Shown here: positions 38,901 to 50,888 of the stretch, in pieces
Position numbering within the stretch: the stretch's first letter is position 1
Layout: every line of letters begins with the position of its first letter
Source: Oscheius dolichura
Taxonomy: Eukaryota; Nematoda; Chromadorea; Rhabditida; Rhabditidae
Length of the DNA stretch: 64,000 bases
Direction: 5' to 3'
Assembly (NCBI GenBank): GCA_932521035.1
Contig: OW051492.1
Coordinates: 11,507,862-11,571,861, forward strand
Notes under the pieces: model-generated
Seen by the model: only the letters and a program-made list of their open reading frames with translations
Told to the model about the DNA's origin: nothing
Databases searched by the model: none
Position numbers and translations under genes: made by a program

Positions 38901-41900
38901 GAGCATTCCGTTTTTAGCTGGTGGACACGAAGGAGCATTCCGTTTTTAGCTGGTGGACACGGAGGAGCATTCCGTTTTTAACTGGTGGACACGAAGGAGC
39001 GTTCCGTTTTTAGCTGGTGGCTTCAAAGAGAGCATTCCGTTTTTAGCTGGTGGACACGAAGGAGCATTCCGTTTTTAGCTGGTGGACACGAAGGAGCATT
39101 CCGTTTTTAGCTGGTGGCTTCAAAAAGAGCGTTCCGTTTTTAGCTGGTGGACACGAGGGAGCATTCTGTTTTTAGCTGGTGGACACGAAGGAGCATTCCG
39201 TTTTTAGCTGGTGGCTTCAAAGAGAGCATTCCGTTTTTAGCTGGTGGACACGAAGGAGCGTTCCGTTTTTAGCTGGTGGACACGAAGGAGCATTCCGTTT
39301 TTAGCTGGTGGCTTCAAAGAGAGCGTTCCGTTTTTAGCTGGTGGACACGGAGGAGCATTCCGTTTTTAACTGGTGGACACGAAGGAGCGTTCCGTTTTTA
39401 GCTGGTGGCTTCAAAGAGAGCATTCCGTTTTTAGCTGGTGGACACGAAGGAGCATTCCGTTTTTAGCTGGTGGACACGAAGGAGCATTCCGTTTTTAGCT
39501 GGTGGCTTCAAAAAGAGCGTTCCGTTTTTAGCTGGTGGACACGAGGGAGCATTCTGTTTTTAGCTGGTGGACACGAAGGAGCATTCCGTTTTTAGCTGGT
39601 GGCTTCAAAGAGAGCATTCCGTTTTTAGCTGGTGGACACGAAGGAGCATTCCGTTTTTAGCTGGTGGACACGAAGGAGCATTCCGTTTTTAGCTGGTGGC
39701 TTCAAAGAGAGCATTCCGTTTTTAGCTGGTGGACACGAAGGAGCATTCCGTTTTTAGCTGGTGGACACGAAGGAGCATTCCGTTTTTAGCTGGTGGCTTC
39801 AAAAAGAGCGTTCCGTTTTTAGCTGGTGGACACGAAGGAGCATTCCGTTTTTAGCTGGTGGCTTCAAAGAGAGCATTCCGTTTTTAGCTGGTGGACACGA
39901 AGGAGCATTCCGTTTTTAGCTGGTGGACACGAAGGAGCATTCCGTTTTTAGCTGGTGGACACGGAGGAGCATTCCGTTTTTAGCTGGTGGACACGGAGGA
40001 GCATTCCGCTTTTAGCTGGTGGCTTCAAAGAGAGCGTTCCGTTTTTAGCTGGTGGACACGAAGGAGCATTCCGTTTTTAGCTGGTGGACACGAAGGAGCA
40101 TTCCGTTTTTAGCTGGTGGACACGGAGGAGCATTCCGCTTTTAGCTGGTGGCTTCAAAGAGAGCGTTCCGTTTTTAGCTGGTGGACACGAAGGAGCATTC
40201 CGTTTTTAGCTGGTGGACACGGAGGAGCATTCCGTTTTTAGCTGGTGGACACGGAGGAGCATTCCGTTTTTTGCTGGTGGACACGAAGGAGCATTCCGTT
40301 TTTAGCTGGTGGACACGGAGGATCATTCCGTTTTTAGCTGGTGGACACGAAGGAGCATTCCGTTTTTAGCTGGTGGACACGGAGGAGCATTCCGTTTTTA
40401 GCTGGTGGACACGAAGGAGCATTCCGTTTTTAGCTGGTGGACACGAAGGAGCATTCCGTTTTTAGCTGGTGGACACGAAGGAGCATTCCGTTTTTAGCTG
40501 GTGGACACGAAGGAGCATTCCGTTTTTAGCTGGTGGCTTCAAAAAGAGCGTTCCGTTTTTAGCTGGTGGACACGAAGGAGCATTCCGTTTTTAGCTTGTG
40601 GCTTCAAAGAGAGCATTCAGTTTTTAGCTGGTGGACACGAAGGAGCATTCCGTTTTTAGCTGGTGGACACGAAGGAGCATTCCGTTTTTAGCTGGTGGAC
40701 ACGGAGGAGCATTCCGTTTTTAGCTGGTGGACACGAAGGAGCATTCCGTTTTTAGCTGGTGGACACGGAGGAGCATTCCGTTTTTAGCTGGTGGCTTCAA
40801 AGAGAGCGTTCCGTTTTTAGCTGGTGGACACGAAGGAGCATTCCGTTTTTAGCTGGTGGACACGGAGGAGCATTCCGTTTTTAGCTGGTGGACATGAAGG
40901 AGCATTCCGTTTTTAGCTGGTGGACACGGAGGAGCATTCCGTTTTTAGCTGGTGGACACGAAGGAGCATACCGTTTTTAGCTGGTGGCTTCAAAAAGAGC
41001 GTTCCGTTTTTAGCTGGTGGACACGAAGGAGCATTCCGTTTTTAGCTGGTGGCTTCAAAGAGAGCATTCCGTTTTTAGCTGGTGGACACGAAGGAGCATT
41101 CCGTTTTTAGCTGGTGGACACGAAGGAGCATTCCGTTTTTAGCTGGTGGACACGAAGGAGCATTCCGTTTTTAGCTGGTGGACACGGAGGAGCATTCCGT
41201 TTTTAGCTGGTGGACACGAAGGAGCATTCCGTTTTTAGCTGGTGGACACGGAGGAGCATTCCGTTTTTAGCTGGTGGACACGAAGGAGCATTCCGTTTTT
41301 AGCTGGTGGTTTCAACAAGAGCATTCCGTTTTTAGCTGGTGGACACGGAGGAGCATTCCGTTTTTAGCTGGTGGACACGAAGGAGCATTCCGTTTTTAGC
41401 TGGTGGACACGGAGGAGCATTCCGTTTTTAGCTGGTGGCTTCAAAGAGAGCGTTCCGTTTTTAGCTGGTGGACACGAAGGAGCATTCCGTTTTTAGCTGG
41501 TGGACACGGAGGAGCATTCCGTTTTTAGCTGGTGGACATGAAGGAGCATTCCGTTTTTAGCTGGTGGACACGGAGGAGCATTCCGTTTTTAGCTGGTGGA
41601 CACGAAGGAGCATACCGTTTTTAGCTGGTGGCTTCAAAAAGAGCGTTCCGTTTTTAGCTGGTGGACACGAAGGAGCATTCCGTTTTTAGCTGGTGGCTTC
41701 AAAGAGAGCATTCCGTTTTTAGCTGGTGGACACGAAGGAGCATTCCGTTTTTAGCTGGTGGACACGAAGGAGCATTCCGTTTTTAGCTGGTGGACACGAA
41801 GGAGCATTCCGTTTTTAGCTGGTGGACACGGAGGAGCATTCCGTTTTTAGCTGGTGGACACGAAGGAGCATTCCGTTTTTAGCTGGTGGACACGGAGGAG

Positions 41901-43425
41901 CATTCCGTTTTTAGCTGGTGGCTTCAAAGAGAGCATTCCGTTTTTAGCTGGTGGACACGAAGGAGCATTCCGTTTTTAGCTGGTGGACACGAAGGAGCAT
42001 TCCGTTTTTAGCTGGTGGACACGGAGGAGCATTCCGTTTTTAGCTGGTGGACACGAAGGAGCATTCCGTTTTTAGCTGGTGGACACGGAGGAGCATTCCG
42101 TTTTTAGCTGGTGGACACGAAGGAGCATTCCGTTTTTAGCTGGTGGTTTCAACAAGAGCATTCCGTTTTTAGCTGGTGGACACGGAGGAGCATTCCGTTT
42201 TTAGCTGGTGGACACGAAGGAGCATTCCGTTTTTAGCTGGTGGACACGGAGGAGCATTCCGTTTTTAGCTGGTGGCTTCAAAGAGAGCGTTCCGTTTTTA
42301 GCTGGTGGACACGAAGGAGCATTCCGTTTTTAGCTGGTGGACACGGAGGAGCATTCCGTTTTTAGCTGGTGGACATGAAGGAGCATTCCGTTTTTAGCTG
42401 GTGGACACGGAGGAGCATTCCGTTTTTAGCTGGTGGACACGAAGGAGCATACCGTTTTTAGCTGGTGGCTTCAAAAAGAGCGTTCCGTTTTTAGCTGGTG
42501 GACACGAAGGAGCATTCCGTTTTTAGCTGGTGGCTTCAAAGAGAGCATTCCGTTTTTAGCTGGTGGACACGAAGGAGCATTCCGTTTTTAGCTGGTGGAC
42601 ACGAAGGAGCATTCCGTTTTTAGCTGGTGGACACGAAGGAGCATTCCGTTTTTAGCTGGTGGACACGGAGGAGCATTCCGTTTTTAGCTGGTGGCTTCAA
42701 AGAGAGCATTCCGTTTTTAGCTGGTGGACACGAAGGAGCATTCCGTTTTTAGCTGGTGGACACGAAGGAGCATTCCGTTTTTAGCTGGTGGCTTCAAAAA
42801 GAGCGTTCCGTTTTTAGCTGGTGGACACGAAGGAGCATTCCGTTTTTAGCTGGTGGACACGAAGGAGCATTCCGTTTTTAGCTGGTGGACACGAAGGAGC
42901 ATTCCGTTTTTAGCTGGTGGCCTCAAAAAGAGCGTTCCGTTTTTAGCTGGTGGACACGAAGGAGCATTCCGTTTTTAGCTGGTGGACACGGAGGAGCATT
43001 CCGTTTTTAGCTGGTGGACATGAAGGAGCATTCCGTTTTTAGCTGGTGGACACGGAGGAGCATTCCGTTTTTAGCTGGTGGACACGAAGGAGCATACCGT
43101 TTTTAGCTGGTGGCTTCAAAAAGAGCGTTCCGTTTTTAGCTGGTGGACACGAAGGAGCATTCCGTTTTTAGCTGGTGGCTTCAAAGAGAGCATTCCGTTT
43201 TTAGCTGGTGGACACGAAGGAGCATTCCGTTTTTAGCTGGTGGACACGAAGGAGCATTCCGTTTTTAGCTGGTGGACACGAAGGAGCATTCCGTTTTTAG
43301 CTGGTGGACACGGAGGAGCATTCCGTTTTTAGCTGGTGGACACGAAGGAGCATTCCGTTTTTAGCTGGTGGACACGGAGGAGCATTCCGTTTTTAGCTGG
43401 TGGCTTCAAAGAGAGCATTCCGTTT
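35950..43425 (+). repeat. 7.25-kb tandem duplication in B, right copy (about 7.48 kb)
   Basis: Directly abuts the left copy, so the pair is a head-to-tail duplication. Beyond about 43425 the sequence continues with related blocks (GGTTTCAAC at 43627 and 45753, GACATGAAGG repeatedly), but the unit order no longer follows the left copy. A single unit near 37708 has GAAGCAGC in place of GAAGGAGC and is private to this copy. Confidence 0.83.
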
Positions 43426-46400
43426 TTAGCTGGTGGACACGAAGGAGCATTCCGTTTTTAGCTGGTGGACACGAAGGAGCATTCCGTTTTTAGCTGGTGG
43501 ACACGGAGGAGCATTCCGTTTTTAGCTGGTGGACACGAAGGAGCATTCCGTTTTTAGCTGGTGGACACGGAGGAGCATTCCGTTTTTAGCTGGTGGACAC
43601 GAAGGAGCATTCCGTTTTTAGCTGGTGGTTTCAACAAGAGCATTCCGTTTTTAGCTGGTGGACACGGAGGAGCATTCCGTTTTTAGCTGGTGGACACGAA
43701 GGAGCATTCCGTTTTTAGCTGGTGGACACGGAGGAGCATTCCGTTTTTAGCTGGTGGCTTCAAAGAGAGCGTTCCGTTTTTAGCTGGTGGACACGAAGGA
43801 GCATTCCGTTTTTAGCTGGTGGCTTCAAAGAGAGCATTCCGTTTTTAGCTGGTGGACACGAAGGAGCATTCCGTTTTTAGCTGGTGGACACGAAGGAGCA
43901 TTCCGTTTTTAGCTGGTGGACACGAAGGAGCATTCCGTTTTTAGCTGGTGGACACGGAGGAGCATTCCGTTTTTAGCTGGTGGACATGAAGGAGCATTCC
44001 GTTTTTAGCTGGTGGACACGGAGGAGCATTCCGTTTTTAGCTGGTGGACACGAAGGAGCATACCGTTTTTAGCTGGTGGCTTCAAAAAGAGCGTTCCGTT
44101 TTTAGCTGGTGGACACGAAGGAGCATTCCGTTTTTAGCTGGTGGCTTCAAAGAGAGCATTCCGTTTTTAGCTGGTGGACACGAAGGAGCATTCCGTTTTT
44201 AGCTGGTGGACACGAAGGAGCATTCCGTTTTTAGCTGGTGGACACGAAGGAGCATTCCGTTTTTAGCTGGTGGACACGAAGGAGCATTCCGTTTTTAGCT
44301 GGTGGACACGGAGGAGCATTCCGTTTTTAGCTGGTGGCTTCAAAGAGAGCGTTCCGTTTTTAGCTGGTGGACACGAAGGAGCATTCCGTTTTTAGCTGGT
44401 GGACACGGAGGAGCATTCCGTTTTTAGCTGGTGGACATGAAGGAGCATTCCGTTTTTAGCTGGTGGACACGGAGGAGCATTCCGTTTTTAGCTGGTGGAC
44501 ACGAAGGAGCATACCGTTTTTAGCTGGTGGCTTCAAAAAGAGCGTTCCGTTTTTAGCTGGTGGACACGAAGGAGCATTCCGTTTTTAGCTGGTGGCTTCA
44601 AAGAGAGCATTCCGTTTTTAGCTGGTGGACACGAAGGAGCATTCCGTTTTTAGCTGGTGGACACGAAGGAGCATTCCGTTTTTAGCTGGTGGACACGAAG
44701 GAGCATTCCGTTTTTAGCTGGTGGACACGGAGGAGCATTCCGTTTTTAGCTGGTGGACACGAAGGAGCATTCCGTTTTTAGCTGGTGGACACGGAGGAGC
44801 ATTCCGTTTTTAGCTGGTGGCTTCAAAGAGAGCATTCCGTTTTTAGCTGGTGGACACGAAGGAGCATTCCGTTTTTAGCTGGTGGACACGAAGGAGCATT
44901 CCGTTTTTAGCTGGTGGCTTCAAAAAGAGCGTTCCGTTTTTAGCTGGTGGACACGAAGGAGCATTCCGTTTTTAGCTGGTGGACACGAAGGAGCATTCCG
45001 TTTTTAGCTGGTGGACACGAAGGAGCATTCCGTTTTTAGCTGGTGGCCTCAAAAAGAGCGTTCCGTTTTTAGCTGGTGGACACGAAGGAGCATTCCGTTT
45101 TTAGCTGGTGGACACGGAGGAGCATTCCGTTTTTAGCTGGTGGACATGAAGGAGCATTCCGTTTTTAGCTGGTGGACACGGAGGAGCATTCCGTTTTTAG
45201 CTGGTGGACACGAAGGAGCATACCGTTTTTAGCTGGTGGCTTCAAAAAGAGCGTTCCGTTTTTAGCTGGTGGACACGAAGGAGCATTCCGTTTTTAGCTG
45301 GTGGCTTCAAAGAGAGCATTCCGTTTTTAGCTGGTGGACACGAAGGAGCATTCCGTTTTTAGCTGGTGGACACGAAGGAGCATTCCGTTTTTAGCTGGTG
45401 GACACGAAGGAGCATTCCGTTTTTAGCTGGTGGACACGGAGGAGCATTCCGTTTTTAGCTGGTGGACACGAAGGAGCATTCCGTTTTTAGCTGGTGGACA
45501 CGGAGGAGCATTCCGTTTTTAGCTGGTGGCTTCAAAGAGAGCATTCCGTTTTTAGCTGGTGGACACGAAGGAGCATTCCGTTTTTAGCTGGTGGACACGA
45601 AGGAGCATTCCGTTTTTAGCTGGTGGACACGGAGGAGCATTCCGTTTTTAGCTGGTGGACACGAAGGAGCATTCCGTTTTTAGCTGGTGGACACGGAGGA
45701 GCATTCCGTTTTTAGCTGGTGGACACGAAGGAGCATTCCGTTTTTAGCTGGTGGTTTCAACAAGAGCATTCCGTTTTTAGCTGGTGGACACGGAGGAGCA
45801 TTCCGTTTTTAGCTGGTGGACACGAAGGAGCATTCCGTTTTTAGCTGGTGGACACGGAGGAGCATTCCGTTTTTAGCTGGTGGCTTCAAAGAGAGCGTTC
45901 CGTTTTTAGCTGGTGGACACGAAGGAGCATTCCGTTTTTAGCTGGTGGCTTCAAAGAGAGCATTCCGTTTTTAGCTGGTGGACACGAAGGAGCATTCCGT
46001 TTTTAGCTGGTGGACACGAAGGAGCATTCCGTTTTTAGCTGGTGGACACGAAGGAGCATTCCGTTTTTAGCTGGTGGACACGGAGGAGCATTCCGTTTTT
46101 AGCTGGTGGACATGAAGGAGCATTCCGTTTTTAGCTGGTGGACACGGAGGAGCATTCCGTTTTTAGCTGGTGGACACGAAGGAGCATACCGTTTTTAGCT
46201 GGTGGCTTCAAAAAGAGCGTTCCGTTTTTAGCTGGTGGACACGAAGGAGCATTCCGTTTTTAGCTGGTGGCTTCAAAGAGAGCATTCCGTTTTTAGCTGG
46301 TGGACACGAAGGAGCATTCCGTTTTTAGCTGGTGGACACGAAGGAGCATTCCGTTTTTAGCTGGTGGACACGAAGGAGCATTCCGTTTTTAGCTGGTGGA

Positions 46401-47564
46401 CACGGAGGAGCATTCCGTTTTTAGCTGGTGGACACGAAGGAGCATTCCGTTTTTAGCTGGTGGACACGGAGGAGCATTCCGTTTTTAGCTGGTGGCTTCA
46501 AAGAGAGCATTCCGTTTTTAGCTGGTGGACACGAAGGAGCATTCCGTTTTTAGCTGGTGGACACGAAGGAGCATTCCGTTTTTAGCTGGTGGCTTCAAAA
46601 AGAGCGTTCCGTTTTTAGCTGGTGGACACGAAGGAGCATTCCGTTTTTAGCTGGTGGACACGAAGGAGCATTCCGTTTTTAGCTGGTGGACACGAAGGAG
46701 CATTCCGTTTTTAGCTGGTGGCCTCAAAAAGAGCGTTCCGTTTTTAGCTGGTGGACACGAAGGAGCATTCCGTTTTTAGCTGGTGGACATGAAGGAGCAT
46801 TCCGTTTTTAGCTGGTGGCCTCAAAAAGAGCGTTCCGTTTTTATCTGGTGGACACGAAGGAGCATACCGTTTTTAGCTGGTGGCTTCAAAGAGAGCGTTC
46901 CGTTTTTATCTGGTGGACACGAAGGAGCATTCCGTTTTTAGCTGGTGGACACGGAGGAGCATTCCGTTTTTAGCTGGTGGACACGAAGGAGCATTCCGTT
47001 TTTAGCTGGTGGACACGAAGGAGCATTCCGTTTTTAGCTGGTGGACACGAAGGAGCATTCCGTTTTTAGCTGGTGGACACGAAGGAGCATTCCGTTTTTA
47101 GCTGGTGGCTTCAAAGAGAGCGTTCCGTTTTTAGCTGGTGGACACGAAGGAGCATTCCGTTTTTAGCTGGTGGACACGGAGGAGCATTCCGTTTTTAGCT
47201 GGTGGACACGAAGGAGCATTCGGTTTTTGCTGGTGGCTTCAAAGAGAGCGTTCCGTTTTTAGCTGGTGGACACGAAGGAGCATTCGGTTTTTGCTGGTGG
47301 ACACGAAGGCTTTTTAGGGCCGAGGAGACCTCCATAAAATCTGACCGGCTTTTTAGGGCCGAGGAATCTGACCGGCTTTTTAGGGCCGAGGAATCTGACC
47401 GGCTTTTTAGGGCCGTGGAATCTGACCGGCTTTTTAGGGCCGAGGAATCCGACCGGCTTTTTAGGGCCGAGGAATCCGACCGGCTTTTTAGGGCCGAGGA
47501 GACCTCCATAAAATCTGACCGGCTTTTTAGGGCCGAGGAATCTGACCGGCTTTTTAGGGCCGAG

Positions 47565-50500
47565 GAGACCTCCATAAAATCTGACCGGCTTTTTAGGACC
47601 GAGGAATCCGACCGGCTTTTTAGGGCCGAGGAATCTGACCGGCTTTTTAGGGCCGAGGAATCTGACCGGCTTTTTAGGGCCGAGGAATCTGACCGGCTTT
47701 TTAGGGCCGAGGAATCTGACCGGCTTTTTAGTGCCGAGGAGACCTCCATAAAATCTGACCGGCTTTTTAGGACCGAGGAATCCGACCGGCTTTTTAGGGC
47801 CGAGGAATCTGACCGGCTTTTTAGGGCCGAGGAATCTGACCGGCTTTTTAGGGCCGAGGAATCTGACCGGCTTTTTAGTGCCGAGGAGACCTCCATAAAA
47901 TCTGACCGGCTTTTTAGGGCCGAGGAATCCGACCGGCTTTTTAGGGCCGAGGAATCTGACCGGCTTTTTAGGGCCGAGGAATCTGACCGGCTTTTTAGCG
48001 CCGAGGAGACCTCCATAAAATCTGACCGGCTTTTTAGGGCCGAGGAATCCGACCGGCTTTTTAGGGCCGAGGAATCTGACCGGCTTTTTAGGGCCGAGGA
48101 ATCTGACCGGCTTTTTAGCGCCGAGGAGACCTCCATAAAATCTGACCGGCTTTTTAGGGCCGAGGAATCCGACCGGCTTTTTAGGGCCGAGGAATCCGAC
48201 CGGCTTTTTAGGGCCGAGGAATCTGACCGGCTTTTTAGGGCCGAGGAATCTGACCGGCTTTTTAGTGCCGAGGAGACCTCCATAAAATCTGACCGGCTTT
48301 TTAGGGCCGAGGAATCCGACCGGCTTTTTAGGGCCGAGGAATCTGACCGGCTTTTTAGGGCCGAGGAATCTGACCGGCTTTTTAGGGCCGAGGAGACCTC
48401 CATAAAATCTGACCGGCTTTTTAGGGCCGAGGAATCCGACCGGCTTTTTAGGGCCGAGGAATCTGACCGGCTTTTTAGGGCCGAGGAATCTGACCGGCTT
48501 TTTAGGGCCGAGGAGACCTCCATAAAATCTGACCGGCTTTTTAGGGCCGAGGAATCCGACCGGCTTTTTAGGGCCGAGGAATCCGACCGGCTTTTTAGAG
48601 CCGAGGAATCTGACCGGCTTTTTAGGGCCGAGGAATCTGACCGGCTTTTTAGTGCCGAGGAGACCTCCATAAAATCTGACCGGCTTTTTAGGGCCGAGGA
48701 ATCCGACCGGCTTTTTAGGGCCGAGGAATCTGACCGGCTTTTTAGGGCCGAGGAATCTGACCGGCTTTTTAGGGCCGAGGAATCTGACCGGCTTTTTAGG
48801 GCCGAGGAGACCTCCATAAAATCTGACCGGCTTTTTAGGGCCGAGGAATCCGACCGGCTTTTTAGGGCCGAGGAATCTGACCGGCTTTTTAGGGCCGAGG
48901 AATCTGACCGGCTTTTTAGCGCCGAGGAGACCTCCATAAAATCTGACCGGCTTTTTAGGGCCGAGGAATCCGACCGGCTTTTTAGGGCCGAGGAATCTGA
49001 CCGGCTTTTTAGGGCCGAGGAATCTGACCGGCTTTTTAGCGCCGAGGAGACCTCCATAAAATCTGACCGGCTTTTTAGGGCCGAGGAATCCGACCGGCTT
49101 TTTAGGGCCGAGGAATCCGACCGGCTTTTTAGGGCCGAGGAATCTGACCGGCTTTTTAGGGCCGAGGAATCTGACCGGCTTTTTAGTGCCGAGGAGACCT
49201 CCATAAAATCTGACCGGCTTTTTAGGGCCGAGGAATCCGACCGGCTTTTTAGGGCCGAGGAATCTGACCGGCTTTTTAGGGCCGAGGAATCTGACCGGCT
49301 TTTTAGGGCCGAGGAGACCTCCATAAAATCTGACCGGCTTTTTAGGGCCGAGGAATCCGACCGGCTTTTTAGGGCCGAGGAATCTGACCGGCTTTTTAGG
49401 GCCGAGGAATCTGACCGGCTTTTTAGGGCCGAGGAGACCTCCATAAAATCTGACCGGCTTTTTAGGGCCGAGGAATCCGACCGGCTTTTTAGGGCCGAGG
49501 AATCCGACCGGCTTTTTAGGGCCGAGGAATCTGACCGGCTTTTTAGGGCCGAGGAATCCGACCGGCTTTTTAGGGCCGAGGAGACCTCCATAAAATCTGA
49601 CCGGCTTTTTAGGGCCGAGGAATCTGACCGGCTTTTTAGGGCCGAGGAGACCTCCATAAAATCTGACCGGCTTTTTAGGACCGAGGAATCCGACCGGCTT
49701 TTTAGGGCCGAGGAATCTGACCGGCTTTTTAGGGCCGAGGAATCTGACCGGCTTTTTAGGGCCGAGGAATCTGACCGGCTTTTTAGGGCCGAGGAATCTG
49801 ACCGGCTTTTTAGTGCCGAGGAGACCTCCATAAAATCTGACCGGCTTTTTAGGACCGAGGAATCCGACCTGCTTTTTAGGGCCGAGGAATCTGACCGGCT
49901 TTTTAGGGCCGAGGAATCCGACCGGCTTTTTAGGGCCGAGGAATCTGACCGGCTTTTTAGTGCCGAGGAGACCTCCATAAAATCTGACCGGCTTTTTAGG
50001 GCCGAGGAATCCGACCGGCTTTTTAGGGCCGAGGAATCTGACCGGCTTTTTAGGGCCGAGGAATCTGACCGGCTTTTTAGCGCCGAGGAGACCTCCATAA
50101 AATCTGACCGGCTTTTTAGGGCCGAGGAATCCGACCGGCTTTTTAGGGCCGAGGAATCTGACCGGCTTTTTAGGGCCGAGGAATCTGACCGGCTTTTTAG
50201 CGCCGAGGAGACCTCCATAAAATCTGACCGGCTTTTTAGGGCCGAGGAATCCGACCGGCTTTTTAGGGCCGAGGAATCCGACCGGCTTTTTAGGGCCGAG
50301 GAATCTGACCGGCTTTTTAGGGCCGAGGAATCTGACCGGCTTTTTAGTGCCGAGGAGACCTCCATAAAATCTGACCGGCTTTTTAGGGCCGAGGAATCCG
50401 ACCGGCTTTTTAGGGCCGAGGAATCTGACCGGCTTTTTAGGGCCGAGGAATCTGACCGGCTTTTTAGGGCCGAGGAGACCTCCATAAAATCTGACCGGCT

Positions 50501-50888
50501 TTTTAGGGCCGAGGAATCCGACCGGCTTTTTAGGGCCGAGGAATCTGACCGGCTTTTTAGGGCCGAGGAATCTGACCGGCTTTTTAGGGCCGAGGAGACC
50601 TCCATAAAATCTGACCGGCTTTTTAGGGCCGAGGAATCCGACCGGCTTTTTAGGGCCGAGGAATCCGACCGGCTTTTTAGGGCCGAGGAATCTGACCGGC
50701 TTTTTAGGGCCGAGGAATCTGACCGGCTTTTTAGTGCCGAGGAGACCTCCATAAAATCTGACCGGCTTTTTAGGGCCGAGGAATCCGACCGGCTTTTTAG
50801 GGCCGAGGAATCTGACCGGCTTTTTAGGGCCGAGGAATCTGACCGGCTTTTTAGGGCCGAGGAATCTGACCGGCTTTTTAGGGCCGAG
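47565..50888 (+). repeat. Satellite C duplication, offset 2,082 bp
   Basis: Measured as the number of 27-bp units after each 39-bp unit, the series 1,5,4,3,3,4,3,3,4,4 begins at 47565 and again at 49647. The 2,082-bp interval equals 54 units of 27 bp plus 16 of 39 bp. The AGGACC variant marks the same units in both copies. An extra GACCTGC change near 49867 is private to the second copy here. Confidence 0.85.

Larger units (their letters stand above)
12584..47309 (+). repeat. Satellite B array, second block (about 34.7 kb)
   Basis: Uninterrupted 32/33-bp monomers. Regional variants divide it. TTCTTAGC and GAGCCGATGG units are confined to the left part (to about 20 kb). CATTCGG followed by T5 and GCTGG (one base short) marks 23-38.4 kb and reappears at 47.2 kb. 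GGCCTCAAAAAGAGC and TTTTTATCTGG mark 23.3-30.7, 37.8 and 46.8 kb. GACATGAAGG appears from 33.35 kb on, and GGTTTCAACAAGAGC from 33.77 kb on. The segment 19.3-20.7 kb resembles 7.7-9.3 kb: GGCGGCTTC lies at 20622 and 9208. B continues there where the first block switched to T-rich DNA and A. No gene, RNA or mobile element is present. Confidence 0.96.

Noticed and set aside
2516-47309. CENP-B box-like motif in TTCCG plus T5
   Set aside because: The required TTCG and CGGG spacing is not met in any of the monomers I read.
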